Shown here piece by piece: positions 1-7,925 of a stretch of 10,946 bases of DNA. The position numbers were made by a program, and so were the translations under genes. Within the stretch, counting starts at the first letter, position 1, and every line of letters starts with the position of its first letter. The DNA comes from Smittium culicis (lineage: Eukaryota > Kickxellomycota > Harpellomycetes > Harpellales > Legeriomycetaceae), in assembly GCA_001970855.1 (NCBI GenBank), contig LSSN01002235.1:1-10946 (forward strand), in the 5' to 3' direction. The notes beneath the pieces were generated by a model that was not told the DNA's origin, did not search any database, and saw only the letters and a program-made list of their open reading frames with translations.

Positions 1-47
<47 letters not shown>
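1..47. repeat. (AAT)n microsatellite
   Basis: An uninterrupted AAT array fills the first 47 bases (15 full units plus two bases) and ends in CTTAAAATCGC. It begins at the window edge, so its true length is unknown. Perfect trinucleotide arrays of this size are typical of eukaryotic nuclear DNA and usually vary in length between individuals. No frame through it leads into a gene: the bases that follow contain stops in all three forward frames. Confidence 0.97.
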
Positions 48-48
<1 letters not shown>

Positions 49-181
49 TTAAAATCGCTTGAATTAGCAACAACCTCTGAGAATTTTCGGATATACCTAC
101 TTGTTCATTAATATTCTACCATCCAAAAAATGATTTTTCGTAAAATATAAATTCAATATTAATAAGGTTTAGAAATATAGC

Positions 182-279
182 CAAAATAGTCAAAATAGTC
201 AAAATAGTCAAAATAGTCAAAATAGTCAAAATAGTCAAATTAGTCAAATTAGTCAATTAGTCAAATTAGTCAAATTAGT
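182..279. repeat. 9-bp minisatellite, 11 units in two variants
   Basis: The array has eleven head-to-tail units. The first six (182-235) are exactly CAAAATAGT. The remaining five (236-279) are CAAATTAGT, with one (254-261) short by a single A. The change at base 5 happens once and is kept afterwards, so the two halves expanded separately from a single-base variant. Because the unit is 9 bp, one frame reads Gln-Asn-Ser and then Gln-Ile-Ser without stops, but a TAG just upstream (about 169) and the absence of any flanking gene argue against translation. There are no spacers, so this is not a CRISPR array. Confidence 0.96.
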
Positions 280-486
280 AAGCATATCATAACTGGTCTA
301 TTTATAGACTGAAATTTTTATTTTATACTGTTTTTGTAAATATTCATTTGGGTTTGGCTATTTGTGTAACTTTCAGTCAAGTCTGATTAATTAAAAATTA
401 CCCCTATAGTGTGAGCATTTTTGATATTGCCTCATGAATTACATAAAGATCAAAGACTGAAGCTGCCCTAGTGAACAGTATTCTGA
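280..486. other. Non-coding spacer with a small palindrome
   Basis: No gene is seen here. The stretch contains the short palindrome GTCTAT-TT-ATAGAC (296-309) directly after the minisatellite. It is somewhat less AT-rich than the DNA to its right. The frame used by the open stretch at 487-705 can be read back to about 361 but is broken by TAA, TAA, TGA, TAG and TGA codons. Confidence 0.5.
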
Positions 487-705
487 ATGTTGAAGAGATT
501 TTTTTTCAATGATACACCGATTTTGAAGAATAAATTACAATTCATTATATATCACTACGAATTGACACATGAAAAAAAAAATCAAAAATTTTTTTTATTT
601 TTTATTGAGCCTGACGGGATAGTTACTTTTAGAAATAGAATATGTGTATTTCCCAATATCGATTTTCAAAAAAAAAATTATTTTTTACTTTTTACAATCT
701 TTTAA
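487..705 (+). pseudogene. Possible decayed integrase fragment (Ty3/gypsy-like), very tentative
   Basis: This 72-codon open frame is mostly built from A and T runs and is not a convincing gene. The least AT-rich part (about 604-663) encodes IEPDGIVTFRNRICVFPNID. That resembles the 'DG-hydrophobic-x-(Y/F)-(K/R)-(N/D)-R-(hydrophobic)-x-V-P-N' pattern that opens the zinc-binding region of Ty3/gypsy integrases. The His-His-Cys-Cys residues that should follow are not visible, because the frame ends at a TAA. No RNase H, reverse transcriptase or LTR was recognised nearby. If real, it is a short broken remnant. The likeness rests on about 15 residues, so chance is a serious alternative. Confidence 0.15.
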
Positions 706-1117
706 TTTTGATTATTTTTGCAATTTTTCAATTACCCAAACTTTAATAGACAAATATTATATACCCTCAATAATTTTTGAATATCAAAAAACCATTAATA
801 TACTAATAATTCTATAATTATAAGTATTATATCAACCAGTTTTATATCATTAATTATATCTAGAAAAACATGATTTATTTACACATAAATAGTAGGTTCA
901 TATAGCAGTAAAAATTTATAAAAAAATAGATATGTTTTATCATATCTTTTTCATTGATTAGGGATTAATTTCGGATAAAATTTTTTACATTTATTACAAG
1001 TTATTTATTATATATTATATTGGTTAATTATTATTAATTACAAAGTATGATTTAAATTGATTATAGTCACCTAAAATCTATCACTATTGTTATGCACTGA
1101 AACACTCTAGATTTTTA
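706..1117. other. AT-rich non-coding DNA
   Basis: No gene, repeat array or structured element was recognised. The stretch consists of A/T runs, short TATA-like alternations and stops in every frame. Confidence 0.6.
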
Positions 1118-1127
1118 TGGAACATCA

Positions 1128-1262
1128 TGGAATACAATAGAATCTTATATAAAAATATAGAAAATATGAAAAATTAAGGAATACAATGGAATATTATAGA
1201 ATAGTATCTATAGATTATTTCACTTTGCTTCTAGATCTATCTAGAATAGTTCATAATATTCC
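1128..1262. repeat. Small cluster of direct and inverted repeats
   Basis: Positions 1128-1150 and 1176-1198 are direct repeats around a shared GGAATACAAT core, with 20 of 23 bases identical. The end of the second unit, GGAATATTAT (1188-1197), is matched in reverse by ATAATATTCC at 1253-1262. Between those arms is a near-perfect palindrome, TTCTAGAT-CT-ATCTAGAA (1229-1246). The arrangement of arms about 55 bp apart with a central palindrome could be a tiny foldback element or simply a locally duplicated tract. No target-site duplication is obvious. Confidence 0.55.
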
Positions 1263-1560
1263 GCAAGCTATTATTTAAAAATCATTAATTCTTTTATTAT
1301 TATTTTTTTATAAAAGTTTAAAAGGTTACCCTTTTACTATTTTTATGAAAAATCTTAATTTATCATTTATTGTATTTCATTTTAATATAAGTATCCCGCT
1401 AAATATATATTATCCCTATAATATTATAAATAACGCTATCTTGGTATTAGTCTTAGCTAAATATTTAAGTTATACCTTAACTCTGTCTTTACTTCCGCCC
1501 CTCTTTCGTTTCTATCAACTGAGCCTAAATTTTTTTCATCTGTTTATGTTTGTCGATTAA

Positions 1561-1932
1561 AATTTTAAAATAAATTTAAACTATTAGAAAATAAGATATA
1601 TATTAGAGAATATTTATCTAAAAAATTATCAATTGATTTATAAAAACAATTTAATTTAATGTAATGAGAAAAATATGAAATATATGTAATCATCAAATAT
1701 TTTATAAATTAACCGAATTAATATTAAAAAGTGAAAAAATTCTATATATTATTATTTATTATAAATATTGAATTTTTTATATCACAGGCTTTATTTATTT
1801 ATTTTTTCTGTGTACCTAGCTTAATATCATCAGGGTTTTTATTTTTTTTAATTTGAAAGATTTATTTATTATTTATTTTTTCGATAATGATTTATTTAGA
1901 TATTTAGGAATCCTTATATACCCTAGTTCTCT
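1561..1932. other. AT-rich non-coding DNA
   Basis: Nothing specific is visible beyond A/T runs with TTTATTTATT-type alternation (about 1790-1880). The stretch ends at an isolated G-rich tract. Confidence 0.6.
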
Positions 1933-1958
1933 GGGGGAGGGGGGAGGTTAGATTCCCC
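1933..1958 (+). other. Isolated G-run with nearby C-run
   Basis: In otherwise AT-rich DNA there are G5 (1933-1937), G6 (1939-1944) and G2 (1946-1947), each separated by one A, followed by C4 (1955-1958). The C-run could pair with part of the G-run to form a short hairpin (GGGGA with TCCCC). A four-stranded G structure could have only two layers, because the fourth G tract is short. It may be a chance tract or an edge of inserted DNA, and function is unknown. Confidence 0.5.
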
Positions 1959-2688
1959 TTTAAAAGAAATAAAGGTACATATATAATAAAGTAATAATAA
2001 ATAGGTTAGAATTTTAATTCAAACAGTTTAGTAATATGCTGGGTGATTTGTCAGCAAAGTAGCTCCGGTTTTACGAGAAAAGCTTGTCAACACTTGAAAT
2101 ATTACTTCTAGGTGGAATGTTTTTCGAATCTGTTCCACTCTGTATCATTTCTACACTGTGACATATATAAATATTATTTTATATTTTATTTATTTATATA
2201 CAATAAGATAACGTAAAAAAATTAATAGTATCAATTACATGCTTAAAATATACTTCATACAAAATAATTATATGATCCCCATTATCAGTGATGCTAATTT
2301 TATGATATATCTAATTTAATCAACTGTCCTTGAATAAAATTTACAATTATTCAGAATATAGCCAAAAATTATTTTAATTTTAGATTTAAGGTTATATGAT
2401 TCATTATCATTTATAAAAATATGGAATTTAGAATTTAAATAAGTCAGAATATGATTTAAAATTAAAACCTCTAATTTAAATAAATGGTTATACAAATAAT
2501 ATTTTTCATATTTTATGGATGTGACTTGGTTGATTTATCATTATTGAATAATATAATTTTTAATAAGTAAATGTATATTTTAATTGAAAATTAGTAATTT
2601 AAACAGTTTAATAGTTATATAATAAAAATACTCAATTAATTTATTTATTTAAAATAAAAATAGCACAAAATAAAATAATACTATAACC
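1959..2688. other. Non-coding DNA with a small less-AT-rich island
   Basis: Positions 2039-2163 are richer in G and C than their surroundings and include a short stem GTGGAA...TTCCAC (about 2113-2139). No tRNA or ncRNA fold could be made from it: the TTCGAATC string at about 2124 lacks a matching T-arm and acceptor stem. The rest of the stretch is featureless A/T-rich sequence. Confidence 0.5.
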
Positions 2689-2735
2689 AAAAATTATAAT
2701 ATACTAAAAAAAAAGAAAAAAAAAATTATAATATA
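2689..2735. repeat. 15-bp direct repeat around an A-tract
   Basis: AAAAATTATAATATA occurs at 2689-2703 and again at 2721-2735. The 17 bases between them are CT followed by A-runs broken by one G, and these merge with the A-run that opens the second copy. This could be a slippage duplication of a 32-bp unit, or a target-site duplication around a very short poly-A insertion. The low complexity makes chance or slippage the more likely explanation. Confidence 0.5.
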
Positions 2736-3540
2736 ATTTAATTCTTATAGATCACAATATTTTAAAAGTTAATCACATAGATATATTAATCAAAAATTAC
2801 TAAAGACTAGTTAACTAAATTATGGCTTACTGTTTCACCAAACTAAAATTATAATTATATTTTTTGTCAAAATAATTTTTTTATCTGTTAAATCATCTAC
2901 AATATTATTTATGAATAATTTGATTATATTGATAATTATAGAGTTTTAATTATACTAAGTTTAATAAACAAAAAAATTTAAAAAGCAAATCAAAGGGCAT
3001 TTGTAGATTATATATTTTAACATTTGTTGATTTAATAAATACAATATATTTCCAAGGTTTTTTCTGATAATAAATAGTATAATACATATTTAGATTTTTA
3101 TCGTAGGTAATTATAACTACTAGAGTGAAAACGAACTATTATAATTATCTAGTATTTCTAATATAATTGGTGTATTTTAAAATATTTATTTGCTTAAGAT
3201 CAAACTAGTTAATCTTTTAATTTTATTATAATTTAAAAATACAAAATTTAATCAATAAAGTAAAAGCTTTAGTATATAGCTGCTTATATAATATTTTTAA
3301 TGTTGTTATCACTTCTACAAATTGTTACTATTTTTTCAATATTTCTTTTTTTATAATTTAAATTTAATTATTAAATTGCATTTACTAATGATAAATTTTA
3401 CACAATCTATAAACATCAATAAGGCTATTTTTTTACTATCAAAGAGTATCAAGATCACTAATAAAAAACTCAAAAAGTTATATACGCTCAATATTTTCAT
3501 ACTATTTATCAATTGTTTTTATATAATATTAATCAAATCG
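2736..3540. other. AT-rich non-coding DNA
   Basis: No gene is supported. A 76-codon open frame at 3322-3552 is composed almost entirely of Ile, Leu, Phe, Asn and Lys, as expected from base composition alone. A pair of short interleaved inverted repeats lies at 3108-3154 (TAATTATAA with TTATAATTA, and TACTAGA with TCTAGTA). These are within reach of chance in such DNA. Confidence 0.5.
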
Positions 3541-3552
3541 AATTTAATTTAA

Positions 3553-4270
3553 TTGATAAAATCCTTCTATGAGTAAATGGATACTCCGATAAAATTGCTG
3601 CTTGATATTAATGTGAGTCTTACAATTCGAAGATTACAATTTTGATTGAATACTAAAAACGTCAATTGGTTCTTTATAACCTTCAAAGTGCAGTATATGA
3701 TACTAAAATTCATATTTGTATTAAAATAAGTGCCATATATTGACAATTATCAAAAAAATAACATATCTCACGATTGATTAACAATAAAGAATTCAAGATT
3801 CTTTGGTTAATCCGAACAGACATATATAACCAAAAAATATGCAATTAGAGTTCAATCATATTCTCATATAATTCTGTTTCAGCAACTATCATTAAATGCA
3901 AAATATATTTTATTTTACCTTTTTCAAGGTCAAAAAGATGAATAGGTTAAAATTATCTGGAAAAAAAATCGCAAGAGCAAACATTTTATGCTTTAGAATG
4001 ACCTCTCCGTACTAATTCTAGATAAACCGGATTATTTTCCTCTGAAAAAAAAAAAATCTGAAGTAGAATTTGGTCTCAATAGATCCCAATGAAGTTCGTT
4101 TTAGCTTTTAGATGCCAAAAGAAAACCAATTATCCTCTGAGCGCACTTAGGAACAGCAGAAGCGTCTTTTAAAATGCTTTTATATTTTTATTGAGTCTAT
4201 TCCGTAAATAAAATCCCAACATGCGAAATTTAATGAAATTATTAAAGAATGATTTAACATAAACTTTCAT
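3553..4270 (+). other. Stop-poor stretch, possible eroded coding DNA
   Basis: This stretch is less AT-rich than its left flank, and all + strand frames have fairly few stops. The frame starting at 3541 has about a dozen stops over 220 codons. From about 4081 the frame one base later reads protein-like runs such as DPNEVRFSF and, past a stop, MPKENQLSSE. No family is recognised. Because two sister frames look similar, the evidence for a relic gene is weak and may only reflect local base composition. Confidence 0.15.
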
Positions 4271-4860
4271 CAATAGATTATCTATATAAATTCAAAATCC
4301 TCTTAATAAAATAATATTGAAAGTTTCAATAAATTAGATTCTGCGCTATTAAATTCTTAAAAACTTATTTTTTAAAAAATACTATAGTATATTTAACACA
4401 GTTTGATTTGAATGTTAGCTCAGATAACTTCGATATAGCAAGTGTTATCTTGCTATAATTTTGGTTCTTCAAGTATTAATAAGTGTAATTAATATTTCTT
4501 GAGATGTGAATACATACTAAGAAAGATATCAAATAATCTATAATCAGCTTTCGAAATATAAATGTTATATCAATTATAAGTGAAATTAGATTTTAACGGA
4601 TGAAAATCAGACGCGATTATTAACTAAACATGGCTTATATTTTGATTATTAAAGATGAAACTTTAAATTTGTATATAATTAAAATCAAACCTAAAAGATT
4701 TTCAAAAATTATCTACAAATCTGTTGCAATGAGGTGACGATAAAGTAGCTCAATAATAAATTTATCAACATGGATATTATTTTTTCCCTCCACAATTTCA
4801 GTTAATTTTTTAAGCCTGAAATAAATTTAAGTATCATTAAAAAAAAATATTAAGATGTGA
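4271..4860. other. Non-coding DNA
   Basis: No gene is supported. Within it lies a short hairpin at 4434-4457, listed separately. The remainder is AT-rich with stops in all frames. Confidence 0.5.
4434..4457. repeat. 9-bp hairpin
   Basis: TATAGCAAG (4434-4442) and CTTGCTATA (4449-4457) form a perfect 9-bp stem with a 6-nt loop (TGTTAT). The overlapping pair GATAAC (4423-4428) and GTTATC (4444-4449) offers an alternative fold. No T-run or coding neighbour suggests a terminator role. Confidence 0.6.
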
Positions 4861-4890
4861 TATGATTTTTGGGGGATAATTGACAAAATA

Positions 4891-4970
4891 CCCATAGTCT
4901 ATGTTTCAATGCCCATAGCTTATTTTTTATACCCGCATTTAAAGTTTTACACCCATATAAACTCTTTTAG
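4891..4970. repeat. Decayed tandem repeat, about 20-bp unit
   Basis: CCC occurs at 4891, 4912, 4932 and 4952, and CC again at 4971, giving spacings of 21, 20, 20 and 19 bp. Each unit starts CCCATA or CCCGCAT and continues into a T-rich half (for example CCCATAGTC... then CCCATAGCTT...). The first two units share the most, and the later ones have diverged. Such an old tandem array is common in intergenic DNA. The spacing is close to two helical turns, so all the CCC triplets would face nearly the same side of the helix. It sits about 100 bp left of the MITE cluster. Confidence 0.65.
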
Positions 4971-5075
4971 CCAATAAATTATCTTACTAAAAATCTCTAG
5001 CCATTAATGCATATCTATAATTTAATTTCTCATTTAATAATAGCATTAAAAAATTACATCAATATAATATTTTTT

Positions 5076-5390
5076 TTAACCTTTCTTGTCCAACATTTTT
5101 TAACCCTTTCACGTGCGGTAGACCATTTTTGATCTACCAAATTTCGCAAATTAGATTTATTTAATTTACATATTTCCGAGGCATTTAGAATTATTGTATA
5201 CTTTAACATTGCTGCTAATAATTTATATTTATAAATCATATACGAATAAATAAATTGATTTTTTCAGAGGGTGTTGGGCGGGAAAGGGTTAACTTTTCTT
5301 TATATTGGTTCAATGTTATTATTCGCTGTTGCAATTCTAAATTTAGAATCGCTATTTATTTTATTGATGATCAAGACACGTGAAAGTATT
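5076..5390 (-). mobile_element. Older inverted MITE copy, split by a nested copy (approximate ends)
   Basis: The left part, from TTAACCTTTCTTGTCCAACA (5076-5095), matches the reverse complement of the neighbouring copy's right end (5272-5292) apart from one missing base and three C-to-T changes. After the inserted copy (5100-5292), the sequence resumes with interior-like sequence (TCAATGTTATTATTCG at about 5311-5326, against a similar string in the reverse complement of copy 1). It then reaches CACGTGAAAG (5377-5386), the exact reverse complement of CTTTCACGTG at 5106-5115 in the left end of copy 1. The order and orientation of all three pieces fit one reversed element with internal deletions and a lost terminal GGGTTAA. 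The right boundary is uncertain. Confidence 0.6.
5100..5292 (+). mobile_element. MITE copy 1, TTAA-flanked, piggyBac-type ends
   Basis: The element is 193 bp including the duplicated TTAA at each end (5100-5103 and 5289-5292). Reading inward, the left end is TTAACCCTTTCACG and the right end, on the other strand, is TTAACCCTTTCCCG, so 13 of 14 bases agree. A TTAA target duplication with ends beginning CCC is the hallmark of piggyBac-superfamily elements. With no room for a transposase, this is a non-autonomous MITE that would depend on an enzyme encoded elsewhere. A hairpin-like GGTAGACC...GATCTACC lies just inside the left end (5116-5138). A 61-codon minus-strand frame across it is a by-product of the repeat. 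Confidence 0.85.
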
Positions 5391-5519
5391 CAGAAATCAT
5401 GTTATTTTAAAAGTTTTAAATTTAGTTTTGATAGTTAACAAATATAATAGCTTCAAAATATAACAAAGAATAAAATTTAAATAAGTCATATATCTCAATT
5501 GTCTAATTGCTTAAATTTT

Positions 5520-5716
5520 TTAACCCTTAAGCTGGCGATAGAACGTTTTTGACCTTCAAAATATAACTATTTTTGCTGAGTTAAAACTCCTTAATTGCAT
5601 AGCTTTAAGAACTATTGGTATTCTGAAATAAAACAGCGTATAGTATCTAGTATGTAAACCATTAACGAATTAAAAAAATTGATAATTTTAATTAGTGTTT
5701 GACAGAAAAGAGTTAA
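5520..5716 (+). mobile_element. MITE copy 2, same family, more decayed
   Basis: The copy is 197 bp including TTAA at 5520-5523 and 5713-5716, almost the length of copy 1 and in the same orientation. The last 22 bases agree with those of copy 1 at 17 positions, and four of the five differences are G-to-A, as expected from cytosine deamination on the opposite strand. Inside, matching blocks fall at the same relative positions, such as TTTTTGA near the left end and ACGAAT...AAATTGAT near the right. Its own two ends have drifted apart (TTAACCCTT against TTAACTCTT). A shared length, shared order and TTAA on both sides make common descent secure. Confidence 0.82.
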
Positions 5717-6936
5717 TGTAGATGAAACCAAAATTTCTTATTTATTAAAAAAAAATGCTTATTTTTTTGCGCACTACGAAGAATATGAAATCGAAAATTA
5801 TTTAATTAATTTGTTATTTTAGTTATAAAATAAAAAATTAAAGGAAATATTGACTTGCTCCTAATAAGTTCTACAGAACAAAATCGAAGATCTGAATATA
5901 CACCGTAGAGAATGGTAATTACTTAGAATCGTGAATCCAATGTAAAAAATATTACTGATAAATGAAGTATCACATTATACAGTATCCATTGTAATTATTG
6001 AGTAAAATATGCCTCAAAATAAAGCAAAAGCAAGAATATCACTCAAAAAAAGCTAGTTTTTAGGCATTCTCCGAAATATTAAAGCATCTATGGTAAAAAT
6101 TGACGAAACAAATTAAAATTGCGAAAAGAAAAAATCAGTTTAAAAAAATATAAATAACTAGATATCTGGATTTTATTGTTTCTTTTCAGATAATAGCTGG
6201 ACAAGCAACAAGTTGAAGAACTATTTTTTGTGTATAATAAACGTATAAATAAAATCTATAAACTCCAATTGCGGTGAGACTTCTTTAAAGACGCACGAAT
6301 AAAAGTATTTGAGTCTATAAGTTGCTGTAGTAGCTAATTATTAATCTATAATAAGCCTAACTCTAACTGAATCGACAGCTCTAGCCAGTATATATAAACC
6401 AAGTTGGTAAAAAAATTGAACAGAATAAAAACGAAAATAAGACTTAGGTTTTCATGTTTATATTAAATATATAATACTGCTCTTAGTTGAATTATAAAAA
6501 GCATAGAAATGGGATTTGAAGATAACTCAGCTATTGATAAATAGACTTCCTCTATATTCTTGTAAGAAAAATGCTACATTCGTTTTTAAAAAGTCGATAT
6601 TAATTATAAATAGATATTACGGCTTATAACTTTTTTTCCCAGAAAAAGCTCAAAAAATAAAAAAGTGATTTTAAGAAAACAGTTATCGAATACAAGGATA
6701 GAAATTGAAGCCGATAATTGAGATTTACAGAATATTAACTTTACAAATTATAGGAAACCATGAAGTGGGTTTTAAAAAATTGATTCTTTTACACCTTTTT
6801 TTTTTCATTGTCTGTAATATCTGTATCAATTAAAATTAAAACCATTGAAATTGAAAAAAAAATGGCGCATTCGCCAAGACAATTGAATTCGATATAGAGT
6901 AAATGCTAAATCCCATTGTTCATCCCGTAATCAAAA
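5717..6936. other. Non-coding DNA, no feature supported
   Basis: No gene is supported here. Short protein-like runs occur, such as the 20 codons with no stop in the line-start frame at 6001-6060, and a run after about 6843 in the third frame reading NGAFAKTIEFDIE. None is long or consistent. Some could belong to the same eroded coding material seen to the right. Confidence 0.4.
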
Positions 6937-7305
6937 TTACTATTTTTTGATTGGGTATCTATAACAAGGCTTGAAAATAAAATTAATTTCAGCCAATTTG
7001 AATTTGACAATTAAGCTGAATATGTCATTTTAAAAATTGGCACATATAATAGTTGCTAAATTTAAACCAAATCGCTCTTACGAATAATTTCAATATGGCC
7101 TTATCATTATAAGTTTATGAGTCTTTTATTTATATTTCTAAAATCTCGCAGTTCAAAACATTCTCATAGCTCATATCCGGTTCATAACAGTCCTATTAAT
7201 AGTGTAGAAAATTTTCTAACTTTAAAATTTAATGACTTATTGGAAGAAAAACCAAGTAAAATGATAAAAATTCGCAAATTATGGGGGTTAAATAATATAT
7301 TATAG
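6937..7305 (+). pseudogene. Eroded coding fragment, unknown family
   Basis: One + strand frame runs from about 6937 to the TAG at 7303-7305 with only three internal stops in about 120 codons. The intact part (7117-7302, 62 codons from an ATG) has G+C near 29% at codon positions 1 and 2 but about 18% at position 3, which is how real genes in AT-rich genomes look. The sequence has a Ser/His-rich stretch (SRSSKHSHSSY), then LLEEKPSKMIKIRKLWGL. The third frame over the same region is closed repeatedly. I recognise no domain. It may be a decayed transposon or gene fragment, or one exon of a spliced gene; the in-frame stops upstream favour decay. Confidence 0.35.
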
Positions 7306-7925
7306 AATGTATTAATAATGGTTGTAGAAGGATGGGTAAACGATACTAATTTCATTATTTAGTTGAATCAGGTAAAATATGATCATACTTCTGAAAAGTT
7401 ATAAAAAACTGCATCTTGTTATTAATTGAGAATATTTTAGGTATATTCGAAAGATAATAAATGCCATGGATTTGTGGAAATAATAATTGCAGTGATATTA
7501 TAGCTAAATAGTAATCCGCTGTGAGAAGCAGGATAATTTGTAATTAATAAAAGTCAAGTATGACAAGAACGTTTTTAGATCTATATTCTACTACGCAAAG
7601 CCTTTACATATTTTTCACTCAATGGAATATTCAATAATTAACTTTTTGTGGTATTCTGCTCAAGCTTATAAATAAAGTATAGATTGTTTAAAATTTAATA
7701 ACTATTGATATATAGTCCGCATTTATAGATAAAATATTGGTTCTGCACAAAGGAATTATAACGACACAAATTTTTACATCGACAATATAGGCGTTTATTA
7801 TTTGTTAATGAATGGAATCTGTTATTTCATCTCAAATCAATTAATGTAATTTGGTGCAAAATAAAAAAATGAAAAATGGTTAACATTCTATTGTATTAAA
7901 TAAAAAAAAAGTAGCACTCAATTGA
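7306..7925. other. Unassigned spacer between two eroded fragments
   Basis: No frame stays open across this stretch. Two + strand frames alternately give protein-like runs, for example CRRMGKRY and YLVESGK in the third frame at about 7321-7370, and FVNEWNLLF in the first frame at about 7801-7827. This would fit a coding sequence broken by several small insertions or deletions joining the fragments on either side, but it is not proof of one. Confidence 0.25.

Noticed and set aside
182..279. Possible CRISPR array
   Set aside because: The units are 9 bp and directly adjacent with no spacers, so it is a minisatellite.
1345..1560. 71-codon hydrophobic open frame
   Set aside because: The product is almost all Leu, Ile, Phe, Asn, Tyr and Ser, with no motif. 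A T-rich strand gives such hydrophobic translations by composition, and there is no supporting context.
2113..2163. Possible tRNA (TTCGAATC-like string and a short stem)
   Set aside because: No acceptor stem, D-arm or anticodon arm can be placed around it at the required distances.
3322..3552. 76-codon open frame
   Set aside because: Residues are limited to those encoded by A/T-only codons plus a few others, with no domain and no neighbouring gene.
5054..5239. 61-codon minus-strand open frame
   Set aside because: It lies across the left two thirds of MITE copy 1 and its left flank, and is explained by the repeat sequence. Copy 2, 420 bp away, does not keep the frame.
5341..5385. FIDDQD reading as a reverse transcriptase YxDD box
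   Set aside because: The frame is closed immediately by a stop, there are no flanking RT motifs, and the bases are better explained as the end of the older MITE copy.
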